Part shown: one piece after another, positions 29,478-38,474 of the stretch | Numbering within the stretch: the first letter of the stretch is position 1 | Layout: each line of letters begins with the position of its first letter | Assembly (NCBI GenBank): GCA_019113675.1 | Contig: DXHA01000095.1 | Span: 1 to 62,370, forward strand | Origin: Candidatus Yaniella excrementigallinarum | GTDB taxonomy: Bacteria > Actinomycetota > Actinomycetes > Actinomycetales > Micrococcaceae | DNA: 62,370 bases | Direction: 5' to 3' | Made by a program: the position numbers and the translations under genes | The notes under the pieces: model-generated | Database searches by the model: none | Told to the model about the DNA's origin: nothing | What the model saw: only the letters and a program-made list of their open reading frames with translations

Positions 29478-30505
29478 CTATGGCTGAAGAAGTTCGCGCA
29501 CTCTCGGTGCTACTTCTGTGCCATAAAGTTCGATCGATTTCAGCGCCATCTCGTGTGGCATATGCCCGCTGGAATACTTCATGGAGAAACGTGTCGCTCC
29601 CATACTCTGCAGTGCATCAGCAATGCGAGGTGCCACAGTATTTGGGAGCCGATCATGAGTGCACCGTTGGTTGCGTCAGCTTCATAGCGGTCCCGAGTCA
29701 TCGGGCTAAAGCCGCGTTCATGGGCTAACCGGTCCATTACCTCGCGGTAGTGTGGCCAAAATTCTTCCCGGGCCTGCTCATCGCTGGCTGCAATATAACC
29801 AGGGGAGTGTATCGCCACAGGCTGTGGGTCGTAGCCGTATTCTTGTAATGATTTGCGATAAAGATCTGCTAACGGTGCCATACGTGATGGCGCACCTCCG
29901 ATAATCGCAAACACCACGGGTAGACCATATTTGGCCGCTCGGACTACTGAGTGAGGGCTGCCTCCTATTGCGACCCATGCCGGCAGTGGTGAATCGAGTG
30001 CTGGATGGACTCGCTGATTTTCCAACGCCGAACGTGTAGTGCCTTTCCAGGTGACAGGTTTGCCACTGAGCAAATGTGAAAACAGATCGAGGCGGTCTTC
30101 AAAAAGTTCTTCATAACGATCCAGCGATAAGCCAAAGAGTGGAAATGATTCAGTATAAGCGCCACGACCTACAACGATTTCAGCCCGTCCCGAGGTAAGC
30201 CCTTGCAGCGAGGCGAAGCGTTCGTATACGCGAACCGGGTGTTCAGAGCTCAGGACTGTGACTGCACTAGAAACGTGAATCTGCTTAGTACTTGCACCAA
30301 TGGCGGCTAGGACTGTGTCTGGAGCTGAAACAGCATAATCAGCCCGGTGGTGTTCACCTATACCAAAGACATCTACACCGACTTCATCGGCGAGAACGGC
30401 TTCTTTTACGATTGCTCGGAGCGTTTCTGCGGGTGAGAGTGCCTTGCCGTCTGCAGTTGAAGTGACATCCCCGAAGGTATCGAGTCCCAGTTGAATTGCT
30501 TGCAT
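29478..30505 (-). pseudogene. LLM-class flavin-dependent oxidoreductase, frameshifted
   Basis: This is a luciferase-like F420/FMN-dependent monooxygenase family gene. The intact part (from ATG 30505) has GVDVFGIGEHHRADYAVSAP and SSAVTVLSSEHPVRVYERFA. The frame then ends early at 29579 with an unrelated tail. Restoring one C in the CCC run at 29644-29646 (GGG on the + strand) continues with GSPNTVAPRIADALQSMGAT, then YSSGHMPHEMALKSIELYGT and VAPRVRELLQP to a TAG at 29478-29480. That gives ~342 aa, the normal family length. It is a recent pseudogene or a homopolymer sequencing error. Confidence 0.85.
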
Positions 30506-30577
30506 GGGGGAGTGCTTCTAGCCAGTGGTTAGTGGAGTTCGCGATTCCTGCGTCGTCCAAGTAGAGTGAGTTTTAAT

Positions 30578-30596
30578 AAGTTACCATCTGTAACTT
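30578..30596. promoter_or_regulatory. Predicted TetR operator 1
   Basis: A perfect inverted repeat, AAGTTAC-N5-GTAACTT, sits in the 128-base divergent gap between the LLM operon and the tetR gene. It shares the core TTAC-N5-GTAA with a second site whose centre lies 28 bp away. The position suits repression of both directions by the adjacent regulator. Confidence 0.7.
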
Positions 30597-30607
30597 ACGT
30601 TTAGTAG

Positions 30608-30622
30608 CTTACAGTATGTAAG
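30608..30622. promoter_or_regulatory. Predicted TetR operator 2
   Basis: An inverted repeat, CTTAC-N5-GTAAG, lies 12 bases before the tetR start. It has the same TTAC-N5-GTAA core and spacing as operator 1. It would overlap the leader or ribosome-binding region of tetR, consistent with autoregulation. Confidence 0.65.
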
Positions 30623-30633
30623 AGAGGATTGCC

Positions 30634-31242
30634 ATGAGTCAAATTGAAGGTGGAACTCGACAGCGCATGTCGTATGAAGACCGCCATGAGCAATTACTTG
30701 ATACAGCGCGTACTTTTATCCGAAGAGATGGTAGTGATGCACTAACGCTTGCACTGCTAGCTGACGATGCAGGAGTTACCAAGCCGTTGGTCTATCAGCA
30801 CTTTGGAACCAAGGCTGCTGTCCTGGTGGAGTTGTATCGTGAGTTCAAAAATCGTACTCACGAAGCTTTGGATGCTGCGCTTGAAACAGCTGACAACTCT
30901 TTGTCGGCTATTTCTCGAGTGATCGCAGATGCGTATATCGACTGTATCGATATTGAAAGTACTGAAGTGCCGGGCGTGGGCGGGGCTTTGTCTGGTTCAG
31001 TTGAGCTAGAAGCGTTGCGCGATGAGGCCGATATTGCCTTTAGTGCGCGCTGTAAAAAAGCCCTTGCGCCATATGCTAGCCACGGTGAAATCAGTGATGC
31101 TGCCGTACAGGGTATTCTTGGTGCAGCTGATCGTATAGCAAGAGCTCTGGTACTGGAACAGGTATCGTTCTCAGAGGGGCGTGCAGCACTGGCTGACGTG
31201 ATTGCTGGAGTTACTCTAAATGCAGCAGCCGATGATTCCTGA
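30634..31242 (+). CDS. TetR-family transcriptional regulator
   Basis: This regulator (202 aa) has the TetR N-terminal HTH: HEQLLDTARTFIRRDGSDAL followed by ALLADDAGVTKPLVYQHFGT (residues ~13-55), and a helical ligand-binding domain. AGAGAGGA precedes the ATG. It is divergent from the LLM-SDR-wrbA operon and the shared gap holds two matching operators, so it probably represses that operon and itself. The inducer is unknown; the targets suggest a quinone or electrophile. Confidence 0.93.
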   Translation: MSQIEGGTRQRMSYEDRHEQLLDTARTFIRRDGSDALTLALLADDAGVTKPLVYQHFGTKAAVLVELYREFKNRTHEALDAALETADNSLSAISRVIADAYIDCIDIESTEVPGVGGALSGSVELEALRDEADIAFSARCKKALAPYASHGEISDAAVQGILGAADRIARALVLEQVSFSEGRAALADVIAGVTLNAAADDS

Positions 31243-31256
31243 GTGGATGAATAAAA

Positions 31257-31287
31257 ATTCCCCGCCCGGCGTCACCGAGCGGGGAAT
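31257..31287. terminator. Bidirectional terminator between tetR and mscL
   Basis: A 9-bp stem (31257-31265 with 31279-31287) and 13-base loop lie between convergent genes. On the minus strand the stem runs into AATTTTTAT, a good U-tract for mscL. On the plus strand a weaker T-run appears about 8 bases later. Confidence 0.8.
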
Positions 31288-31314
31288 GGGGTGATATTTT
31301 TAGTCATGCATAGG

Positions 31315-31698
31315 TTAGGCTTTAGTGTCGTTGACTAGTGCATCACGGATTTCTGTCAACAGTGCGATATCTTCGGTTGGTTCTTCTTCGGCATGTTTGC
31401 CACGCATTTCGATGATTTTGTTCATCGGCATAACGATGGCGAAGTAGACGGCTGCTGCGATGAGCAGGAAGTTGACGATAGCTGTCAACAGTACGCCAAA
31501 GGCAATTTCATTGCCGTTGAGTGTGACCTTTGCGAACTCATCAAAGTTTGGTGAACCTACAAGTGCCGAGATGAACGGCATAAGCACGGAGTCGGTCAGA
31601 GCGGTCACGACCTGGGTAAAGGCGGTACCGATAATGACTGCTACGGCAAGGTCCATCACGTTGCCTTGCACCAGAAAGTCTCGAAATCCTTTTAACAT
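31315..31698 (-). CDS. mscL: Large-conductance mechanosensitive channel
   Basis: MscL opens under membrane tension to release solutes in hypo-osmotic shock. It has the N-terminal amphipathic MLKGFRDFLVQGNVMDLAVA, the pore helix AVIIGTAFTQVVTALTDSVL, a second membrane helix (FLLIAAAVYFAIVMPM) and an acidic C-terminal bundle. ATG 31698 gives 127 aa and the usual MLKGF start; a GTG two codons upstream is the alternative. The C-terminal region contains an EEEPTEDIALLTEIRDALV helix. Confidence 0.95.
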   Translation of the reverse strand: MLKGFRDFLVQGNVMDLAVAVIIGTAFTQVVTALTDSVLMPFISALVGSPNFDEFAKVTLNGNEIAFGVLLTAIVNFLLIAAAVYFAIVMPMNKIIEMRGKHAEEEPTEDIALLTEIRDALVNDTKA

Positions 31699-31757
31699 GC
31701 TCACAGTATAAAACGCATGGTTCTGGCCGCGGTGGTGGTGTGGCTAGAATGTTAGGA

Positions 31758-32831
31758 CTAATCCTCGTAGTCAGGTGCTGGCTCTAACCCAAAATCAGTT
31801 TCTGCCACCCCGGAATTCTTGGCAACATGCCTCGCGTATTGTTCACTGAAGTAACGCAAGTGCCAAGGCTCATATTGAAAACCCGTAATATCTTCCTGGT
31901 CCTTGGGAAACCGGATGACAAAACCATATTCATGGGCATGATCAGCTAGCCACTGTCCTGCTTCGGTGTCACCAAAAGAGGAGGTTAACGTGTTGTCGCC
32001 GTCTGGCGTATCAACATCCATGGCAAGTCCAGTTTGATGTTCAGAATAGCCAGGCCGAGCTGACATCGCATCGGTATTATCGACACCGAATTGATCGAGA
32101 TAGCTGTCATAGATGCGTTGCTGATATTCATATGAACGATAAGACGACACCACCTGAAGTTCAACGCCGTCATCTTCGGCAGCTTTGAACATTTCTTCGG
32201 TCGCCTCTGCTGCCCGCTCACGTACCTGTTGGGAACCAACTGTTAGCTCGTCCGGTAGCTCCACAAGATCATCAGGCGAAAAATCGGATGGTAGCGGTCG
32301 GGCTTTGTTGACGATTACTGTCGTGGAATCTGGTGAATCAAGGTCCTCTGGAATGTTGGCGTCTTCGGCCTCGTCGTCTGGTGCAGTAGTTGGCGATGCC
32401 GTATCGGTTGCTTCAGTTTCAGCGCGATCCGTGTCGTTGGAAGGCAGTTCCGAAGTGATACGGGACGTCGGGGTCTCAGCAGGGGTTGGATCCAGAGTGT
32501 TCTGCGGGCTAGCGGCAGAGTCGACAGTAGCGTCTTGAGTCGGACCATCCTTGGTGGGTGCCTGTTCTGGTGTACCTATTTCAGATTCGATGGTCTGCCA
32601 AGTGCCGTCATTGGCCATTGTGGATTGTTCACGTGCCTGGCCGGTACTATCAGCGCCCACAGATAGCTCGTCGTCCGCAGGACTGGTGAACCCGCCATTG
32701 ACAGGGGCATAGGATTGAATCTCGCGTCCCATATTTTCTGCAATGACAACCGGTGAAGCATAGAAGGCTGCTGCCAGACACGCCAAAGTTACTGCTGAAG
32801 CAGTCAACGTGACGTTGAAGGGGCGCTGCAT
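31758..32831 (-). CDS. M15-family D,D-carboxypeptidase, membrane-anchored
   Basis: This is a VanY-like zinc peptidase acting on peptidoglycan stem peptides (357 aa). Residues ~8-30 form a signal or anchor segment (LTASAVTLACLAAAFYASPV). About 145 Ser/Thr/Asp/Glu/Pro-rich residues follow as a wall-spanning linker. The catalytic domain (~180-350) has SSYRSYEYQQRIYDSYLD, the zinc motif SEHQTGLAMDVD and EPWHLRYF. It starts 2 bases after coaA on the same strand, so the two genes form an operon. Confidence 0.9.
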   Translation of the reverse strand: MQRPFNVTLTASAVTLACLAAAFYASPVVIAENMGREIQSYAPVNGGFTSPADDELSVGADSTGQAREQSTMANDGTWQTIESEIGTPEQAPTKDGPTQDATVDSAASPQNTLDPTPAETPTSRITSELPSNDTDRAETEATDTASPTTAPDDEAEDANIPEDLDSPDSTTVIVNKARPLPSDFSPDDLVELPDELTVGSQQVRERAAEATEEMFKAAEDDGVELQVVSSYRSYEYQQRIYDSYLDQFGVDNTDAMSARPGYSEHQTGLAMDVDTPDGDNTLTSSFGDTEAGQWLADHAHEYGFVIRFPKDQEDITGFQYEPWHLRYFSEQYARHVAKNSGVAETDFGLEPAPDYED

Positions 32832-32833
32832 TG

Positions 32834-33892
32834 CTAAATCTTTCTCATCAAGACGCGTTTGACATGATGATCTGCGTTCTTGGTTAATACTAGCTTAGCT
32901 CTTCCGCGGGTAGGCAGTACGTTTTGCACAAGGTTTGGGCCATTAATGCGATCCCAAATACTCGTGGCGGTTTCGATCGCCTGTTCATCCGTCAGGTCAG
33001 CATACCGGTGGAAATACGAATCAGGGTGGCTAAAGGCACCTGAACGCAGCTCCATGAAACGATTGACATACCAGTTGCGCACCGATTGGTGACTAGCATC
33101 CACATAAATTGAATAGTCGAAGAAATCTGAGACTGACAGCCCGGTGGTGCCATCGGATCGTGGCCGTGGCGGGGCTAGCACGTTGAGGCCTTCGACGATC
33201 AAAACATCTGGACGGCGCACCACAACCTGTTGGTTTGACACAATATCGTAGGTCAAATGCGAATACATTGGGGCTCGAACTTCAGGGACGCCGGATTTTA
33301 CATCGGAGACAAAACGCAATAGCCGACGCCGATCAAAAGATTCGGGAAAACCTTTGCGGTCCATGAGACCCCGACGACGCAGCTCAGCGTTGGGATAGAG
33401 GAAGCCATCTGTAGTGACAAGCTCGACCCGCGGAGTATTCGGCCAACGTCGCAGCATCTCCTGTAGTACGCGGGCAATAGTGGATTTTCCCACCGCCACG
33501 GAGCCGGCCACTCCGATTACAAATGGGGTTCGTCGGGTGCTTTCACCAAGAAATTTATTTGATGCTTCTCGAAGTTTGGCAGAAGCATCAACATAGATAC
33601 TCAGCAGCCGTGATAATGGCAGGTAGACTTCTGCGACTTCGGTCAGCGAAAGACGATCGCCAAGGCCACGTAAACGTTCTACATCAGACTGGTCGAAAGA
33701 TTGTTCTAGCTCATGCGCTAATCTTGACCAGGTGGATCGGTCAAGTTCAATAAATGGCGAATACGTATGTTGCGGCTCCACGGGTGGTGAACCCACAAAA
33801 GAGATGGGCTCGGTAACAGGACTCACTGGAGTATCTGGGGAGTCTGAAGCACCCTGGTTCGGGTATGGCGCATCGTTAATGTGGAAATTCAC
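32834..33892 (-). CDS. coaA: Type I pantothenate kinase
   Basis: CoaA phosphorylates pantothenate, the first step of coenzyme A synthesis. The P-loop is [53 protein letters not shown] and [11 protein letters not shown] are family blocks. At 352 aa from GTG 33892 it is about 35 residues longer than typical; the first ~45 residues are Pro/Ser-rich and the fold starts at [12 protein letters not shown], so a later start is possible. It is followed by the M15 peptidase gene. Confidence 0.95.
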   Translation of the reverse strand: MNFHINDAPYPNQGASDSPDTPVSPVTEPISFVGSPPVEPQHTYSPFIELDRSTWSRLAHELEQSFDQSDVERLRGLGDRLSLTEVAEVYLPLSRLLSIYVDASAKLREASNKFLGESTRRTPFVIGVAGSVAVGKSTIARVLQEMLRRWPNTPRVELVTTDGFLYPNAELRRRGLMDRKGFPESFDRRRLLRFVSDVKSGVPEVRAPMYSHLTYDIVSNQQVVVRRPDVLIVEGLNVLAPPRPRSDGTTGLSVSDFFDYSIYVDASHQSVRNWYVNRFMELRSGAFSHPDSYFHRYADLTDEQAIETATSIWDRINGPNLVQNVLPTRGRAKLVLTKNADHHVKRVLMRKI

Positions 33893-34243
33893 CTAATCAT
33901 TATCGCTCACGGGGTGAGTCGGCAGACAATTATTGACTGCCAGCTTAGCTATCGGCGAGTCGCATTGCCACCAAAAACCTCACAGGAGACCGTTGGCCCG
34001 CCCTGACCAGCCGTTAGCACCACCGGGCCCGCAACACCGGTTACGTTCAAGCGCTCATGGCATATTTTTGCTGGGCAGTACTGCCCAGCGTCTTTGCCTA
34101 CTATATGACAGCAATCCAGCGGATTTGGTGTGGGTTGTCGGGTTGCTGCCAATCGAGGAGGCCTTAGGATAAATGCAACGAAATCCGCGGTTACGAATCA
34201 AAACATCGCAAACTGGGCGATAAGAAAAGGTAGACTACCAAGC
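33893..34243. other. coaA-acpS gap with two inverted repeats and no gene
   Basis: These 351 bases contain no coding frame with family resemblance; the forward frame 33933-34172 is not convincing. Two inverted repeats are visible: an imperfect 21-base one at 33921-33941 (GGCAGACAAT, 1 base, then ATTGACTGCC, one mismatch) and the perfect 20-bp palindrome at 34070-34089. glmS, which lies near here in many actinobacteria, is absent. Confidence 0.6.
34070..34089. repeat. Perfect 20-bp palindrome
   Basis: GCTGGGCAGT is followed immediately by its reverse complement ACTGCCCAGC with no spacer. A T-run (ATTTTT) lies just before it on the plus strand, not after it, so it is not a canonical terminator in either direction. 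It could be an operator for a dimeric regulator or a remnant terminator. Confidence 0.7.
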
Positions 34244-34594
34244 ATGATCATTGGCGTTGGTGTAGACATGGTTGACTTGGCTCGATTCGAGCGGCAGTTG
34301 GAGCGCACTCCAAAATTGCGTGAACGGTTGTTTACCCCAGCCGAACGCGAGCTCAGTCTACAATCCTTGGCCGCTCGTTTTGCGGCAAAAGAAGCCGTGG
34401 CCAAAGCACTGTCTGCACCGGCCGGGATGAATTGGCAGCACTGCCAAATCGGTCGTGAACCTTCAGGCGCGCCCTATGTTGTCGTCACGGGCACGATCGC
34501 CGATATTGCAGAGGCCAAAGGTGTCCGTCGCTGGCACCTTTCTTTATCTCACGACGGCGGTTGGGCTACCGCCATGGTGATTGCTGAGGGATAA
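34244..34594 (+). CDS. acpS: Holo-ACP synthase
   Basis: AcpS transfers 4'-phosphopantetheine from CoA to acyl carrier proteins. The motifs [16 protein letters not shown] and [18 protein letters not shown] hold the magnesium and CoA-binding residues; [16 protein letters not shown] is the C-terminal strand. The ATG at 34244 ([10 protein letters not shown]) is the normal start; 38 open codons upstream are rejected. The length of 116 aa is normal. It overlaps the next gene by one base and shares a CoA theme with nearby coaA. Confidence 0.96.
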   Translation: MIIGVGVDMVDLARFERQLERTPKLRERLFTPAERELSLQSLAARFAAKEAVAKALSAPAGMNWQHCQIGREPSGAPYVVVTGTIADIAEAKGVRRWHLSLSHDGGWATAMVIAEG

Positions 34595-36096
34595 TGTTAC
34601 CTATCTATACCGGAACTCAGGTGCGCGAAACCGAAGCAACGTTGGTGGATGCCGGCTGGGACCGGCAACTGATGCGCAAAGCCGCTTGGGGGTTAGCGCA
34701 ACACACGCTTGACTGGTTGAAGTCTCATGGCGGTGTATATGGTCGGCGCGTATTGGGGCTTATCGGCAAAGGCAAAAATGGCGGCGATACGTTGTGGGCG
34801 TTGAGTTTTCTAGCGCAGCGAGGTGTAGCCGTCTTCGCAGTCCCGGTTAATACCAGTGCTGATGCCTTGCATACCGAAGCTATGGAGGCCTTTCAGCGGG
34901 CCGGGGGTCGGGTGGTGACAACCATCGACCCTGCTACAGATGCCGTTATCGATGGCGTTTTTGGTACCGGGTTTCGTGGAAGTTTCAATCTGCCCGGTTA
35001 TCTTGCTGATCACAACCTAGTCATCCCTGAAACCGCCGGGCTGATTGCTTGCGATATTCCTTCTGGTGTCAATTCAGATACGGGAGAAATTCCTGGCCAA
35101 GCTCTGGCAGCCGACCTGACCGTGACCTTTGGTACCGCCAAGCTGGGATTGTGCATGGGAGAGGGAAGACAACATACCGGTGAAGTCGTTGTTGTTGATA
35201 TCGGCATTAGCTCTGAATTGCAGGCCGTTTCGGATCCGTGGTGGGTCGCTGAGCAGAGTGATATCCAAACGGTTTTTGGTGCACCGCGCTGGGACGCGCA
35301 TAAATATTCTCGCGGGGTTTTATCGATAGTAGCTGGCTCACCGGAGTATCCGGGGGCAGCGGTACTAGTTGTCAATGCTGCAGCAGCCACCGGAGTCGGA
35401 TATATCAGTCTGCTGGCTCAACCACCAAGAGGCAAAGCAGTATCCGATAAGGTACTAGACGCTAACCCGCAGGTCGTCATCGAAGATCACGTGAACGAAA
35501 AAGCCACTGCAGTCGTGGTCGGACCGGGGCTGGGCGGTACGGTGCGCGGTAATGACATTGCTGCAACCGCCATACAAACTGCGATACAGCGCAACCTGCC
35601 GCTTCTAGTGGACGCATCCGGACTAGAAATTTTAGATCAGCATGTATTCTCCGAGTCGATCCCGGCGTTTGTGCTGACCCCGCATACCGGGGAAATGCAT
35701 AAACTTACCCAACGATTGGCCCCCGACCTTGCAGAACAGCCAACAGTTGAACAAGCCGCAGCGTTTGCACAACGGTTTGGTGTCTGGATCGTATTGAAAT
35801 CCGCGGACACCTTTGTGCTATCACCGTGTGGTTTACACAGCGTTCATTCGGCCACTACCTCGCAATTGGCCACAGCTGGTACCGGAGACTCTCTTTCTGG
35901 GATGCTGGGTGCCGCGATGTCCACGCTTGACAGTACTGCTGCGGACCTGCCAGACCAACTATTTACGGCGCTAGTAGCCGGGGTGCAGTTACACTCACTA
36001 GCCGGTGAACTGGCGGCGGCCGATGGCGGCGTCGTAGTATCTACCCTGCAAACCTATATACGTAAAGCTAAACAGCATGCCGGAGCTTCATCCTAA
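34594..36096 (+). CDS. nnr: Bifunctional NAD(P)H-hydrate epimerase/dehydratase
   Basis: This enzyme repairs hydrated NADH and NADPH. The N-terminal YjeF epimerase domain (~1-215) has IGKGKNGGDTLWALSFLAQRG-type cofactor binding and IACDIPSGVNSDTGE. The C-terminal ribokinase-like ADP-dependent dehydratase (~235-495) has VVVGPGLGG, FVLTPHTGEMHKL and the anion hole TAGTGDSLSGMLGA. The length of 500 aa is normal for the fusion. It is coupled to acpS and followed by alr, the conserved actinobacterial order. Confidence 0.96.
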   Translation: MLPIYTGTQVRETEATLVDAGWDRQLMRKAAWGLAQHTLDWLKSHGGVYGRRVLGLIGKGKNGGDTLWALSFLAQRGVAVFAVPVNTSADALHTEAMEAFQRAGGRVVTTIDPATDAVIDGVFGTGFRGSFNLPGYLADHNLVIPETAGLIACDIPSGVNSDTGEIPGQALAADLTVTFGTAKLGLCMGEGRQHTGEVVVVDIGISSELQAVSDPWWVAEQSDIQTVFGAPRWDAHKYSRGVLSIVAGSPEYPGAAVLVVNAAAATGVGYISLLAQPPRGKAVSDKVLDANPQVVIEDHVNEKATAVVVGPGLGGTVRGNDIAATAIQTAIQRNLPLLVDASGLEILDQHVFSESIPAFVLTPHTGEMHKLTQRLAPDLAEQPTVEQAAAFAQRFGVWIVLKSADTFVLSPCGLHSVHSATTSQLATAGTGDSLSGMLGAAMSTLDSTAADLPDQLFTALVAGVQLHSLAGELAAADGGVVVSTLQTYIRKAKQHAGASS

Positions 36097-36148
36097 TCCC
36101 CGTGTTACCCAGCAGAATCCCCACAGGTCTGGAATAATAGGCCACATC

Positions 36149-37300
36149 ATGGCTAATAGTTGGACTGCAGAACCAGAGCGCTGGGCGACAATAGATCACT
36201 CGGCACTGGCCCATAACATCAATATGATCGCCAAATGGGTTAAACCAGCTCAGGTAATGGCAGTGGTCAAAGCAGACGCCTACGGGCACGGGGCAATAGA
36301 AGTGGCTCAGACCGCTGTTGCTGCCGGAGCCACCTGGTTGGGTACTGCACATGTCCGAGAAGCACTCGCACTGCGTGAAGCGGGCATTACCGCCCCGCTA
36401 CTGGCGTGGCTGCACACCATCAATACTCCCTTTGACGCCGCGGTGGCACATAATATTGATTTGGGCGTCTCAGGCCCTGAAATCGAAGCAGTCGCCGAAG
36501 CTGCGCGCACAGCTGGGCTGCCTGCCCGAGTCCATCTCAAAATAGACACCGGACTATCCCGTAACGGAGCCGTCCCTGAAGTTTGGGATGCTCTTTGCCG
36601 CCGGGCGGCCGAACTTCAACAATCTGGTCTTGTTCGCGTCGTGGGGGTCTTCACCCACTTCGCCGTCGCAGATGACCCGGTAGGCGAATCGGCAGTCGAT
36701 GAACAACTTCGCAACTACCACGAAGCGGTAGAAACCGCACGCAAACACGGGCTCACCGTAGATGTGCGCCACGTAGCCAACTCACCGGCCCTGCTATCAC
36801 GTCCCGACACCCACTTAGATATGGTGCGCGCTGGAGTGGCAATCTACGGGCTGAGCCCATTTGCTGACCGCGCCGCTGAAGAGCTGGGGCTGCGCCCTGT
36901 CATGAGTTTGGGTACCACAGTAGCCCACAACAAACCGGCCAATGAAGGCACCGGTGTGTCATATGGGTATGCTTACCGCTGTGAAACACCCACCCGTCTC
37001 GCATTGATTCCTGTTGGTTACGCTGACGGCGTGCCCCGCAGTGCTGAGGGTGCACCGGTATGGATCCATGGCAACTATTATCAGGTCAACGGCCGGATCG
37101 CCATGGACCAATTTGTCGTAGATTTACACACTAGTCGCGATGACGAAACCACCGCACCGGTAGGTTCGCAAGTCGAATTATTTGGTTCAGCCTCCGGGAT
37201 CGCCGCCGACGCCTGGGCACAAGCAGCTGGCACCATCAATTATGAACTGGTTACCCGCATCGGATCGCGGGTCCCCCGAGTCCACAAGCAATGGGTGTAA
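36149..37300 (+). CDS. alr: Alanine racemase
   Basis: Alr makes D-alanine for peptidoglycan. The PLP-binding Lys is in AVVKADAYGHGAIEVAQTAV, and the second catalytic Tyr region is SYGYAYRCETPTRLALIPVG with GRIAMDQFVVDL further on. ATG 36149 gives MANSWTAEPERWATIDHSAL and 383 aa; the frame is open to 36077, which would overlap nnr. Position after nnr and before tsaE is conserved across actinobacteria. Confidence 0.96.
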   Translation: MANSWTAEPERWATIDHSALAHNINMIAKWVKPAQVMAVVKADAYGHGAIEVAQTAVAAGATWLGTAHVREALALREAGITAPLLAWLHTINTPFDAAVAHNIDLGVSGPEIEAVAEAARTAGLPARVHLKIDTGLSRNGAVPEVWDALCRRAAELQQSGLVRVVGVFTHFAVADDPVGESAVDEQLRNYHEAVETARKHGLTVDVRHVANSPALLSRPDTHLDMVRAGVAIYGLSPFADRAAEELGLRPVMSLGTTVAHNKPANEGTGVSYGYAYRCETPTRLALIPVGYADGVPRSAEGAPVWIHGNYYQVNGRIAMDQFVVDLHTSRDDETTAPVGSQVELFGSASGIAADAWAQAAGTINYELVTRIGSRVPRVHKQWV

Positions 37301-37302
37301 CC

Positions 37303-37803
37303 ATGAGACAAACCCTGCACCTGGCCGACCTGGCGGCCACACAGCAATTTGCTATGGCTGTAGCCCGCCTACTTGGCCCCGGCGACGTCATCCTTCTCAC
37401 CGGCGACCTTGGTGCTGGCAAGACCACCTTCACCCAGGGTCTTGCCCATGGGCTTGGCATCGAAGCTCACATCACCTCACCGACTTTCGTACTGGCCCGG
37501 CACCATGAGCATCCCGGTAACGGGCTCAATCTGGTACACGTTGATGCCTACCGACTGACAAACAAAGATGAACTGACCAGCCTGGATTTAGAAACCTCAT
37601 TGGACAATTCCGTAGTCGTCATCGAATGGGGACGCAGCATGGCAGAGGCGCTCGCCACCTCACACCTAGACATTGAACTCCAGCGGCCCGGTGTGGCATC
37701 TGATCAGCTGCTTACCGACTTCTCCGACACCGATGTCGATGAACACCGCACCGCTGTCATCACCGGGTACGGTCCCCGCTGGGAAGGAATTACCATAGCA
37801 TGA
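37303..37803 (+). CDS. tsaE: tRNA t6A ATPase subunit TsaE
   Basis: TsaE is the P-loop ATPase that powers the TsaB-TsaD complex in N6-threonylcarbamoyladenosine synthesis at tRNA position 37. Walker A is LLTGDLGAGKTTFTQGLAHG, followed by ITSPTFVL, LVHVDAYRL and VVVIEWG. ATG 37303 lies just after the alr stop; ATG 37291 in the same frame, overlapping alr by 10 bases, is the alternative. Its length (166 aa) is normal. It overlaps tsaB by 4 bases. Confidence 0.95.
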   Translation: MRQTLHLADLAATQQFAMAVARLLGPGDVILLTGDLGAGKTTFTQGLAHGLGIEAHITSPTFVLARHHEHPGNGLNLVHVDAYRLTNKDELTSLDLETSLDNSVVVIEWGRSMAEALATSHLDIELQRPGVASDQLLTDFSDTDVDEHRTAVITGYGPRWEGITIA

Positions 37804-38474
37804 GCCACATGTATCTCGGCCTTGACACATCGGCTACTGCATCAGCCGCCATAATCCGCGATGACGAAGTAATAGCGCACCGGGCAACGGACTCTAACCG
37901 CAACCATTCAGAAGTCCTAGCAGGATTTATTGCCGATGTACTTGCACAAGCAGGCCTGGACCCAAGTGCTCCCAAGACGTTAGACGGTATTTTCATCGGA
38001 GTCGGTCCCGGGCCGTTTACCGGGTTACGAGCCGGTATTATCACCGCACAAACCCTGGCCCATACTTGGAAGATCCCCGTACATGGAGTGCTCAGTTTAG
38101 ATGGGCTGGCTCACCGGGTAGGGGCTGACGCTTTTCGCAGCGGTGCACAAGAATTTATTGTGGCCACTGACGCCCGTAGAAAAGAAGTCTACTGGGCCCA
38201 CTACGAAAATATTGGTGGCCAACCACAGCGCCTCCACGGACCATTTGTTACCCCTGCCGCAGAAGTCACTGAACTGCCTGTCTATGGGGCCGGTGCCGGA
38301 CTCTACCCGGAAGCCCTATACGGCATGACCGGTTTTACCAACGCCGTGCCTGAAGCCAGTGATATTGCCACCTACGGCACGCTGGCACTACGACGCGGCC
38401 GAGGTCTGCAACCTGTGGAACCACAGTACTTGCGCGGCCACGACGCAAAAATCCCCAAGCAACTGCGCTCATGA
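37800..38474 (+). CDS. tsaB: tRNA t6A complex subunit TsaB
   Basis: TsaB is the scaffold partner of TsaD, with an actin-like fold but without catalytic residues. It starts MSHMYLGLDTSATASAAIIR and has IFIGVGPGPFTGLRAGIITA and FIVATDARRKEVYWAHYE, all typical. The length of 224 aa is normal. It overlaps tsaE upstream and rimI downstream by 4 bases each (ATGA). Confidence 0.95.
   Translation: MSHMYLGLDTSATASAAIIRDDEVIAHRATDSNRNHSEVLAGFIADVLAQAGLDPSAPKTLDGIFIGVGPGPFTGLRAGIITAQTLAHTWKIPVHGVLSLDGLAHRVGADAFRSGAQEFIVATDARRKEVYWAHYENIGGQPQRLHGPFVTPAAEVTELPVYGAGAGLYPEALYGMTGFTNAVPEASDIATYGTLALRRGRGLQPVEPQYLRGHDAKIPKQLRS

Noticed and set aside
33933-34172. Forward 79-aa open frame in the coaA-acpS gap
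   Set aside because: Composition is His/Pro/Arg-rich without motifs and there is no ribosome-binding site; it does not resemble glmS.
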